A DNA stretch of 33,188 nucleotides from a virus. Position numbers and translations under genes: made by a program. The stretch is from positions 1 to 33,188 of the IMG/VR virus record IMGVR_UViG_3300042691_055386. One strand, 5' to 3'. How positions within the stretch are numbered: position 1 is the first letter of the stretch; the number at the start of each line of letters is the position of its first letter. The notes under the pieces were generated by a model. It did not search any database. It was not told the DNA's origin and saw only the letters and a list, made by a program, of their open reading frames with translations. Of this stretch, positions 26,183 to 33,188 are shown one piece after another.

Positions 26183-27934
26183 ATGAAAAATAATAAATTT
26201 GATATTATCAGTTATGATGTTCCTAAATTTGGTGTTGCTGTAGGATTTACATATCATAGTTATGATGAAAACACTGAAGATAATCATCCCATTAATGACG
26301 CAGATTTAAGTTTAAGATCTGACAATATCAATTTGTTTTTATCTAATAAAATCACGATTGAATTAAAAGATTTAAAGGATAGACTAAATTTTGATTCCAA
26401 TATTTCTTTTTTAGAAAATATTAACCCTGATGTTGTTGATCAAATTCAAAATTTTCAAAATCAAAATCTAAATGAATCTATTATTGATGAAATTAAAGCA
26501 ATTGAATATTTTAATTCTAATTTAAGATTTGATGACAAGTCAATTAGTTTTATTTCAGGTTTAAATAATAAATATCAAAAACGTATTTTAGAGGCATATG
26601 AAGTAGATAATCGATTATATCCTACTTTAGCTAGATATAATCAAAGAAATGTCATTTACGGTTCTGATTATTTAGGTGATATTATGCAGAATAAGTTAAC
26701 TTCTCAATATGCCTATGATTTCAAAAATGCAGAATTCTTATCTGATATAAATCAAATTGAAAATGAAAGAATAAATATTGATTATTTGTCAAAAAATATT
26801 TCAGTTTCTGCTGACAAAATTGATAGTTTTTTTATAAATCAAAGATCAGATAAAGAAATTATCAATACAACTGAGTCAACACCTTTATTATTTAATTTCA
26901 TTCCTTTCGATATTACCCCAGTGATAGAAGATGATGCCAATTTAAAAAATGAAACAGGCGTCGCCTTTATTGGGTTTTTAATTAAAAAACACATTAAAAA
27001 TGTCAACGGTGATACATTCTTAGATACAGCATCACAATTTATTTATGTAGATATTAATAATAATCCAATCGATCAAATTATATTATATGATGGTTTATTA
27101 AATTATGCTAATTCATATTCCTATGAAGTTATTCCTGTGTTTTATTTAGGATTATATCGTTTCTTAGGATATCAAGAATTTAATTTTCCATTAATTTCTC
27201 ATCATCTAGTTTGGAATAATTCTAGAAGAACAGAATTTGTGAGAGCTGTTGATTATTATGCACCTGAACCTCCTAACGCTGTGACAGCTAAATTTTTAAC
27301 TCATGCTTTTAAAGCAGAATTAAATTGGTCACATCCTACTAATCCTCAAGGTGATGTCGTAGGTTTTCAAATTTATCGAAGACAAACCTTAGAAGAACCT
27401 TTTCAACTGATCAAGGTATATTTAAAAAAACCTATTTCACAATTTAAGCATATGCAAATGTTTTCAGACATTATTCCTGAAAATTTAATCAAAATTTCAG
27501 ATGATAATACACTCAAAGGTATGTATAGTTTTACTGATGAGACGGTTGATTTAACAAAAGAAACTTATATTTACGCTATTTGTGCGATTGATGCACATGG
27601 ATATGTTTCGAATTATTCCTCGCAGATAGGATTAAGATATTCAAAAATTTATAATTCTTTAATTATTGATCAAGTCAGTATGCAAAATGCTCCTCGTAGC
27701 TATCCTAATTTATATGTGCAACGTAAATCACAATTATTTCAGAACGAGGAATTAATTTTTGATTTTTTACCTAACTTTAGAAATAAAGATAAAATAACAA
27801 TTTATTTTACACCAGACACCTTGAACGTTCAAAATAATCAAATATTTAATATTAATAATCAATATCAGTTATCAGTTTCTCGTTTAAATGATTTAGATGC
27901 AAAAAATATAAAATTTAAATTAAATTTACCATAA
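26183..27934 (+). CDS. Virion protein with fibronectin type III domain
   Basis: A 583-residue protein 3 nt after the giant gene; GGAG (26173-26176) inside that gene's end serves as ribosome binding site. Residues about 361-486 fit a fibronectin type III fold: PEPPNAVTAKF (strand A), KAELNWSHPTNPQGDVVGFQIYRR (strands B and C), then YSFTDETVDL, and TYIYAICAIDAHGYVSNYSS (strands F and G with the usual Y-A-I-x-A-x-D pattern). Residues about 260-325 (FIGFLIKKH, then NYANSYSYEVIPVFYLGLY) may be a second, degenerate FN3-like unit. The N-terminal 250 residues are unrecognised. FN3 folds are common in phage tail and baseplate proteins, where they act as spacers or bind cell-surface sugars. The likely place is the baseplate or fibre periphery, together with the upstream giant protein. 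Confidence 0.8.
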   Translation: MKNNKFDIISYDVPKFGVAVGFTYHSYDENTEDNHPINDADLSLRSDNINLFLSNKITIELKDLKDRLNFDSNISFLENINPDVVDQIQNFQNQNLNESIIDEIKAIEYFNSNLRFDDKSISFISGLNNKYQKRILEAYEVDNRLYPTLARYNQRNVIYGSDYLGDIMQNKLTSQYAYDFKNAEFLSDINQIENERINIDYLSKNISVSADKIDSFFINQRSDKEIINTTESTPLLFNFIPFDITPVIEDDANLKNETGVAFIGFLIKKHIKNVNGDTFLDTASQFIYVDINNNPIDQIILYDGLLNYANSYSYEVIPVFYLGLYRFLGYQEFNFPLISHHLVWNNSRRTEFVRAVDYYAPEPPNAVTAKFLTHAFKAELNWSHPTNPQGDVVGFQIYRRQTLEEPFQLIKVYLKKPISQFKHMQMFSDIIPENLIKISDDNTLKGMYSFTDETVDLTKETYIYAICAIDAHGYVSNYSSQIGLRYSKIYNSLIIDQVSMQNAPRSYPNLYVQRKSQLFQNEELIFDFLPNFRNKDKITIYFTPDTLNVQNNQIFNINNQYQLSVSRLNDLDAKNIKFKLNLP

Positions 27935-27946
27935 AAATTGATAAGA

Positions 27947-27954
27947 TATAATTA
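27947..27954 (+). promoter_or_regulatory. Candidate late promoter octamer TATAATTA
   Basis: The 46-nt gap before the 27981 gene contains TTGATAAGA followed by TATAATTA (27947-27954), one mismatch from TATAAATA and identical to the octamer at 5570. The upstream TTGATAAR matches those before the 15843 and 19862 genes. The TATAAT could equally serve a bacterial sigma-70 polymerase, but no TTGACA-like -35 at 17 nt is evident. Confidence 0.4.
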
Positions 27955-27980
27955 AAATTAAAAAATAAAGGATTTTGAGC

Positions 27981-28769
27981 ATGGGATTTTTAGACCATAC
28001 AACAAATAATATTATTATTGATGCAGTTTTAACTGAACGTGGTCGTGAGCTTTTGGCACGTAATGATGGTTCTTTTAGAATTGATGCTTTTGCTCTTGGC
28101 GATGATGAAATAGATTATTCAAATATCGTTAAATATGGTAATAATATTGGTAAAGAAAAAATTGAAAAAAATACGCCTATTTTTGAAGCCCAGACAAATG
28201 AAACTCTAGCCTTAAAGTATAATAATATTACTTTAAGTAACTCTAATCTTAGAATTTTATATGTACCCACACTTCAAAAAATTACACCAGCAACCTCTAA
28301 TATTTCATTAACATTAAATAATACTACTAATAGCGTTGTATTTCAAACTATTGAAATTATTTCAACCTTACCAAAAGAATCAGGACAAAATGCTATTGAT
28401 TCAAACTTGGCAGATTTAACCTTTGAAGTAAAAATGAATTCATTGTTATTATCTGTTTATAATTCAGGTTTATTAGATACCAGTCGAGTAATTGATGAAG
28501 ATGAAAATTTTGTAAAAACATATCGAATTGATGGAACACCTTCATATTCAAGTTTGGCGGCTCCAAATGATTTTACATTATCAAATCGATATAAATTAAA
28601 ATTCGATATAGGTTTAATCTCTAATCTTAACAATTCAAGTTTTGAAAAATTTGGTACTTTAACTTCAAATAATAACACCTTAACAGGTATCATTAACACT
28701 TATATTGAAATTATAGGTCTAAGTTCTGGTTCACGCATATTAATACCTATTGAAATTACATTAAATTAA
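27981..28769 (+). CDS. Conserved virion structural protein, GFLDxTTNN family
   Basis: A 262-residue protein. I start at the ATG at 27981, 8 nt after AAAGGA (27967-27972); an in-frame TTG two codons upstream is less likely. The N-terminus GFLDHTTNNIIIDAVLTERG, then RELLARNDGSFRIDAFALGDDEIDY and KEKIEKNTPIFEAQTNE, belongs to a family I know from structural proteins of T4-like cyanophages and other marine myoviruses, where it is annotated simply as virion structural protein. The first 90 residues are the conserved part; the remainder is a beta-rich, serine/asparagine-rich domain (TSNISLTLNNTTNSVVFQTI, then GLISNLNNSSFEKFG) that looks like an Ig-like sandwich. Its start pattern resembles that of the 15843 gene. 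Function in the virion is unknown; a tail or baseplate surface part is likely. Confidence 0.82.
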   Translation: MGFLDHTTNNIIIDAVLTERGRELLARNDGSFRIDAFALGDDEIDYSNIVKYGNNIGKEKIEKNTPIFEAQTNETLALKYNNITLSNSNLRILYVPTLQKITPATSNISLTLNNTTNSVVFQTIEIISTLPKESGQNAIDSNLADLTFEVKMNSLLLSVYNSGLLDTSRVIDEDENFVKTYRIDGTPSYSSLAAPNDFTLSNRYKLKFDIGLISNLNNSSFEKFGTLTSNNNTLTGIINTYIEIIGLSSGSRILIPIEITLN

Positions 28770-28779
28770 GGATACAAAC

Positions 28780-30162
28780 ATGACAGTTGCAAGATTAAAA
28801 ACACTCGACCCCACAGACAGAAAATCTGACAAGGCTCGTTTAAATCAATTAATTGATATTATTAGTTCAGATATTAGCACCGAAGCTAATCGTAGAAAAT
28901 ATCCTGCGTTTGTATCAGGCACTAATCCTGCTATCACAAGTTCTTTATTTAATACTATTTTCGACCAAGATCATACGTTACAGAGTTCCAATGCTTTATT
29001 TGATATGTCTTTTGGCGTATACGCATATACTGACACAACAACTAATACTCCTACTATTGCAGGTTCAGAAATTGCTACTCTTTTAAATGGTACAATTGAC
29101 TCTGCCGGTAAATATAATTTTTCTACCAGCACATCTAATATGATGCGAGAAAAAATCAACATTTATCGTCAATATGCGCAATCATTATTAGGTAATAGTA
29201 ACGCAGTTTTTCGTACACCTCATACCACTGCCACTAATTCAACAGACAATACTACTCAAATTAAAGAAGCCTTATTTCTTAATGTGAAACGTCTTTTTAA
29301 ACGTGATAATATTTCCAAAGGCACTTTTGGTATGAAATTTTATAATCGTACTGGAAATAATACCTTATTAACTGATGATGATGCGACAGCTTTAACTGGT
29401 ACACTCTTCACTTCACCTGCGGCTAGTGGCTTCGTAGGTCGTTCAAAACTTACATTAACAGATGTAAATTACACGCTTAATCAAGTCACAATTCTAGATA
29501 CTAACGCGTCAAATACATATCGCGCCGAGCCTGTGTCAGGTGAAGTCGCAACTCTAAAAATGTATTTAGGTAATGCAGATCCTGTCAATGTAGGTGTAAT
29601 ATATTATGATATGGGTGTTGTAGTTTTAGATGTTAATAAAATTTTTGATTTAAATGATAATGTACAAGGTGTAATCGATTTCCCAGATGAACCTCAATCT
29701 TCTGCTAGTTTTACACTCAGCGGTAATACTTCTCAACCAGTTGCATTAGCGGCAGGTCAAAAAGCTATTGGCCATAGTGATGATGCTCAAAATACAGCAA
29801 AATTAAGAAAATTTTTACAATTAGCAACCATTGATGATATTATTAAACATTTTTGTGAAGCCCGATTTACAGATACTCCAAATACTGCTATTACTTTTCA
29901 AAATGAAACAATTGTAAATTCAACTATTTTCTTCTGTCGCGCAGCCGCAAGCGATTTTAATTATAGCACAAATCCTACTTACACTGATGAAAATGGTAAA
30001 ATTGTCGTTGTTAAAACGGTTGCAGATCAACCATTCAGTTATATTACTACAGTAGGTTTATATAGTAATGCAGGAGATTTATTGGCGACAGCTAAATTAA
30101 GTCGTCCTATTGAAAAAAATCCAAATAATGAATTAACAATTAGGGTACGTTTGGATTATTAA
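28780..30162 (+). CDS. Conserved virion structural protein, ARLKTLDPTDRKSDK family
   Basis: A 460-residue protein with AAGGA (28768-28772) 7 nt before the ATG. The first 70 residues (ARLKTLDPTDRKSDKARLNQL, IDIISSDISTEANRRKYPAFVSG, SLFNTIFDQDHTLQSSNALFDMSFGVY) match a family I know from T4-like marine phages, annotated as structural protein. The C-terminal 60 residues carry the phage end module DFNYSTNPTYTDENG, FSYITTVGLYSNAGDLLATAKLSRPI and a final RVRLDY, which recurs in the next gene. G+C is slightly higher here than in the long unrecognised genes, in line with a more constrained protein. The central region (GSEIATLLNG, REKINIYRQYAQSLLG, NVKRLFKRDNISKGTFGMKFY) has no enzyme motif. It lies 10 nt after its upstream partner, so the two are co-translated and probably contact each other in the particle. 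Confidence 0.85.
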   Translation: MTVARLKTLDPTDRKSDKARLNQLIDIISSDISTEANRRKYPAFVSGTNPAITSSLFNTIFDQDHTLQSSNALFDMSFGVYAYTDTTTNTPTIAGSEIATLLNGTIDSAGKYNFSTSTSNMMREKINIYRQYAQSLLGNSNAVFRTPHTTATNSTDNTTQIKEALFLNVKRLFKRDNISKGTFGMKFYNRTGNNTLLTDDDATALTGTLFTSPAASGFVGRSKLTLTDVNYTLNQVTILDTNASNTYRAEPVSGEVATLKMYLGNADPVNVGVIYYDMGVVVLDVNKIFDLNDNVQGVIDFPDEPQSSASFTLSGNTSQPVALAAGQKAIGHSDDAQNTAKLRKFLQLATIDDIIKHFCEARFTDTPNTAITFQNETIVNSTIFFCRAAASDFNYSTNPTYTDENGKIVVVKTVADQPFSYITTVGLYSNAGDLLATAKLSRPIEKNPNNELTIRVRLDY

Positions 30163-30167
30163 TTTTT

Positions 30168-30230
30168 AAACCTAAATTTATTTTGTTATTTTATAAAAAC
30201 AAATAAGTATAATAAAAATAACAAAGGTTT
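30168..30230 (+). promoter_or_regulatory. Two-part hairpin hiding the next ribosome binding site, with promoter-like octamer in its loop
   Basis: In the 75-nt gap before the last gene, TTTGTTATTTT (30182-30192) pairs perfectly with AAAATAACAAA (30215-30225), and the flanking AAACC (30168-30172) pairs with GGTTT (30226-30230) with a 9-nt bulge on the left. The right side covers the ribosome binding site AAAGG (30223-30227) that serves the ATG at 30238. The loop holds TATAATAA (30208-30215), two mismatches from TATAAATA. A transcript starting about 6 nt after that octamer would lack the left arm and leave the site free. The same logic is known for T4 genes e, soc and 49. The structure is seen in the sequence; its use is inference. 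Confidence 0.5.
30208..30215 (+). promoter_or_regulatory. Candidate late promoter octamer TATAATAA inside the hairpin loop
   Basis: TATAATAA sits 22 nt before the ATG at 30238, at a distance similar to the octamers before the 15843, 19862 and 27981 genes (17 to 26 nt). It is preceded by AAATAAG, loosely like the GATAAR preceding the other boxes. The match to TATAAATA has two mismatches and is weak alone. Confidence 0.35.
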
Positions 30231-30237
30231 ATTGACT

Positions 30238-33188
30238 ATGTCAATTATTAATTTATCTAATGTGGTATCGGTACAGAAAAATTTCGAGGAAATTAAATTG
30301 TCTCCTCAAAAAAGTTTTAAAATAAAATCAAATTACACTACAGATCCTCTCAATTTATTCGATGAAAAGATTACTGACAGTAATTCTGTAATACTTCCGA
30401 ATTACCCTTTAACAGGACAAACTAGCTATGGATTGGTCCCTTTGTATTCTTATAAAACAAATAAATTAAAAGAAGTAGGTAACGGTGGTAATACTCAAAT
30501 TGCCGTACAAGATTTTAAAAAAAATGCACTTAATAATACAACAAACGTATTTAATAATTTAAATGAAAATTCAAATTTTAACAATTTATCTAATATTCGA
30601 CCTCTTACAGTAACAAATAATGCTGAAGTTGACTCTAATTATTTTGGAATTAAAAGATTAAAACAAGAATTAAAACCTTTCAGCTCGAGTTTTAATAAAA
30701 AACAAATTACTAAAAAATTATATCAAAATAATCGATGTTTATCTGATGCTAAATTTTCTCAAAAATATTATCATGGATTTTATAACTATAATTGCTTTAA
30801 CTTTTTCAATATTTTACCTGCTACTAAAGTTTCAAGTCAATACAAAAATAATTTCAAAAATAATTCTCATAAAAATGCTTTAATTTATTCAAATCAAAGT
30901 TTAAATGGTTCGCAAATTCAATTAGGAAATAAAGACGATATGACAATTAATTTTTGGATTAATCCAAAAAGAACCGCTGTTATTGGAAAAAGATATAACC
31001 CTGGTTGTATATTACATTTACCAAATATCATTTCTATTTATTTGATAGCAGATAATACTAAATTAAACGCAAATAATCAAGAAATAGAATTTAAAATTTT
31101 ATGTCATTTAGGGGAACATGCTAATAAATTAGTTGAAAATAATACCATTCCAGATCATGGAAAATTATTATCAAACGACAATTTAATATTAAATACATGG
31201 CACAATATTTCTATCATTATTAACAATAATGACGTCAAACTCTTTGTAGATGATAATTTAACAAATACAACTGAAGATATTAATGATTTAAATATTGGGA
31301 CTCATATCCCTTCGATCTTAACGATTGGGAATCGTTTAAATAATGAAACTGTTAATTTTTGGACAACTAATAAACAACAATTAAAAAATACTTTTTTCAA
31401 TAATACTACATTTACTGAACAACATTTAAATCCTGCCGAAATTACTATTCCGAATAATAATACAGCGTCAGTTGCGTGGAATACTTTAATTTCAAATAAA
31501 ACTGCAGAAGATTTTAATTACGCACTACATTCTCACGCTCTTAATGCTGAACTGTACGGTTTGATGATTTTTAATAATGAAATTGAATATTCCAAATTAA
31601 AACTTTATGCCTATGGTTATGAAGAAGTGATTAACAATATCTATTTGTCATTTTATGTACCTTGCGTTTATATTGCGGATTTAATTAAACGCAAAGGTTA
31701 TATTACATTAGGCACTCGTGATGATATCGCTTATCGATCTTGTGTTAATCCTTATTTCGCCCATAAAATTTATGGACATGAATTGTCAATAGAGTCATTT
31801 ATATTAGATGTAATAAATCTCAGACGTCCTTACATTCTAGGCATGAATGGTGATGAATATCCTAATAGCATGTCAACAAATTCTGGCAATTTTAGTAATA
31901 ATGATAGTTTTGTATTAAATGACAAAATTAATTTAGTGAAAGATTATTTTGCTTTTCATAAAACACCGACTGAATTATTAAATAAAGTCGTCACGTCTAA
32001 TCTAGTTTTATTTGATAAAAACTTTTCAGATAAAAATTTTCAATTTAATAATATCGTATATCGTAATAATTTTATTCTGCCTTGTGATAATGGACAAACA
32101 CGTTTTAATTTAAATTCTATTTTTAATGCGCCTCAAATTAAAACAATACTTGGGGATTCATTAAATATTTTTTATCATGAAAAAAATCCTCATTTTGTAA
32201 AGTTAGATACATTATATACATCAGATGTAGAATATTCTTTTCAATCGCCTGTTAATTTTTTCGCAAATGAAAGTATTTATTTTAATCTCTTTCAAAATCC
32301 TTTTATAAATATTAACACTTTAATTTCACCTCCTACTAATCAAACATTTGTATCAGAAAGTCTAATTGATAAAAACAATTCAAACTATTTAGATTATTTA
32401 TTTTATAATAAAATTTTAAATAAAGATACTAAACCTTTAATACAGGATTTTTTTAATAAACTTAAAGCTTTACATAATTCTTCGAGCTCAAAACATTTAT
32501 TTATCAATTCTATTTTTAAAAATATCGATAGTTCATATGACGCATCAGTTAATATACCTGAAAATATTGTATGGACTAATAAGGCATTAATTGATGAATT
32601 AGGAAATGAAATTCAAGGCTCAAAGGCATTATATTCAAAATATTATAATTCACATTATAGTATTGAAGGTGATTTAGGAGAAACTCATAGCGTACTCTTT
32701 GATATTTCCAACGTTTTATATTCATCACAATTACGTCCTAAATTCATAGAAATTATAGACGTTGATCTTGCCGGAAGTGGTGGAGCCTTAAATATGAAAA
32801 TTAAAGACAACGGACAAGGAATAATGTATCGTGCTGATTGTAATGGTAAACACGCGACGTGGGCACACTTAGGACATGTTTTTTATTCAGATGGTTTATT
32901 AAATGTTTTACATCCAGGTTTAAGTAATTTTGGTGAAAATAATTTTAGTTTTAATTTAAAAGGCGAACATTCTCTTTATGTTATGCAAATCGATATTCCA
33001 GTTGAAAGAGGTGAATTTAATTCTTCACAAAACCCAACATACATTAATGGATTAAAACCTTCTAACAATTTATCAGATTTAGAAGAAACCAACTTCGTTT
33101 ATATTACAGGCGTTAATTTACATGATGAAAATCTGAATATAGTGGCTAAAGCTAAATTTGCTCAACCGATTGTAAAAAGATTAAACGA
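30238..33188 (+). CDS. Long LamG-domain virion protein, cut by the right edge
   Basis: The frame starting at ATG 30238 (AAAGG 10 nt upstream) is open for 983 codons to the window edge. The first 230 residues are N/K-rich and unrecognised. Residues about 230-460 look like a LamG/concanavalin A sandwich: DDMTINFWINPKR, CILHLPNIISIYLIADN, NTWHNISIIINNNDVKLFVDD and TIGNRL. Residues about 840-920 form a conserved block (IKDNGQGIMYRADC, KHATWAHLGHVFYSDGLLNVL, SLYVMQIDIPVERG), then the end module EFNSSQNPTYINGLK and YITGVNLHDENLNIVAKAKF with PIVKR at the edge. In the previous gene that module lies about 15 residues before the stop, so this protein probably ends just outside the window at about 1000 residues. 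It is probably a fibre-like or baseplate-surface adhesin, sugar binding being inferred only from the LamG fold. Confidence 0.8.
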   Translation, partial: MSIINLSNVVSVQKNFEEIKLSPQKSFKIKSNYTTDPLNLFDEKITDSNSVILPNYPLTGQTSYGLVPLYSYKTNKLKEVGNGGNTQIAVQDFKKNALNNTTNVFNNLNENSNFNNLSNIRPLTVTNNAEVDSNYFGIKRLKQELKPFSSSFNKKQITKKLYQNNRCLSDAKFSQKYYHGFYNYNCFNFFNILPATKVSSQYKNNFKNNSHKNALIYSNQSLNGSQIQLGNKDDMTINFWINPKRTAVIGKRYNPGCILHLPNIISIYLIADNTKLNANNQEIEFKILCHLGEHANKLVENNTIPDHGKLLSNDNLILNTWHNISIIINNNDVKLFVDDNLTNTTEDINDLNIGTHIPSILTIGNRLNNETVNFWTTNKQQLKNTFFNNTTFTEQHLNPAEITIPNNNTASVAWNTLISNKTAEDFNYALHSHALNAELYGLMIFNNEIEYSKLKLYAYGYEEVINNIYLSFYVPCVYIADLIKRKGYITLGTRDDIAYRSCVNPYFAHKIYGHELSIESFILDVINLRRPYILGMNGDEYPNSMSTNSGNFSNNDSFVLNDKINLVKDYFAFHKTPTELLNKVVTSNLVLFDKNFSDKNFQFNNIVYRNNFILPCDNGQTRFNLNSIFNAPQIKTILGDSLNIFYHEKNPHFVKLDTLYTSDVEYSFQSPVNFFANESIYFNLFQNPFININTLISPPTNQTFVSESLIDKNNSNYLDYLFYNKILNKDTKPLIQDFFNKLKALHNSSSSKHLFINSIFKNIDSSYDASVNIPENIVWTNKALIDELGNEIQGSKALYSKYYNSHYSIEGDLGETHSVLFDISNVLYSSQLRPKFIEIIDVDLAGSGGALNMKIKDNGQGIMYRADCNGKHATWAHLGHVFYSDGLLNVLHPGLSNFGENNFSFNLKGEHSLYVMQIDIPVERGEFNSSQNPTYINGLKPSNNLSDLEETNFVYITGVNLHDENLNIVAKAKFAQPIVKRLN

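Noticed and set aside
1-33188. tRNA genes, CRISPR array, insertion sequences, integrase or defence system
   Set aside because: Nothing in either strand shows a tRNA-like cloverleaf in the gaps, spaced direct repeats, transposase motifs or known defence domains; gaps are at most 77 nt.

Overview
The window is a continuous block of tail and baseplate genes from a large, very AT-rich contractile-tailed phage related to the T4 superfamily. G+C is about a quarter, estimated by eye from sampled lines. All genes lie on the + strand and more than 97% of the sequence is coding. The placement rests on a gp25-type baseplate wedge protein, a gp6/Baseplate_J-type wedge protein, a gp5-like hub/spike protein, and several virion protein families known from marine T4-like phages (N-terminus GFLDxTTNNIIIDAVLT, N-terminus ARLKTLDPTDRKSDK). 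The host cannot be read from the sequence. There are no tRNA genes, integrase, transposon, CRISPR array or host-like metabolic genes, so this could be an isolate, an uncultured phage contig or (less likely) a prophage.

Layout. Positions 1-329 hold the end of a small gp16-like (small terminase-like) gene with a different base composition. Positions 331-5556 hold the recognisable baseplate core: gp5-like spike/hub, an unknown 346-aa protein, gp25 and gp6. Positions 5604-10992 hold two long structural proteins, the second combining two LamG-like lectin folds with a tail-protein-I/gp7-like core. Positions 11037-26179 hold five proteins; four are long and unrecognised (486, 1090, 916 and 2105 aa) and one (393 aa) has a recognisable N-terminal module. 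Positions 26183-33188 hold an FN3-containing protein, two conserved virion proteins, and a long LamG protein cut by the right edge, probably close to its natural end.

The products probably assemble into the baseplate and its peripheral host-recognition structures: hub and spike (gp5-like), wedge (gp25, gp6, gp7/tail-protein-I-like), and outer adhesins carrying LamG and FN3 folds. Distal virion proteins share end modules: two share an N-terminal module, and two others share a C-terminal one.

Regulation. Genes are mostly packed with 11-nt or shorter gaps or short overlaps. Only six gaps exceed 40 nt, and they divide the block into units of mostly two genes. Five of these gaps carry a TATAA-type octamer resembling the T4 late promoter (TATAAATA). 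The exact octamer occurs upstream of the 2105-aa gene beside a 16-bp perfect palindrome. Two gaps can form RNA hairpins that hide the next ribosome binding site. The one before the last gene has a promoter-like octamer inside its loop, the arrangement known from T4 genes e, soc and 49. These regulatory calls are inference in a very AT-rich background. No gap is longer than 77 nt, so no gene-free stretch exceeds 300 bases.
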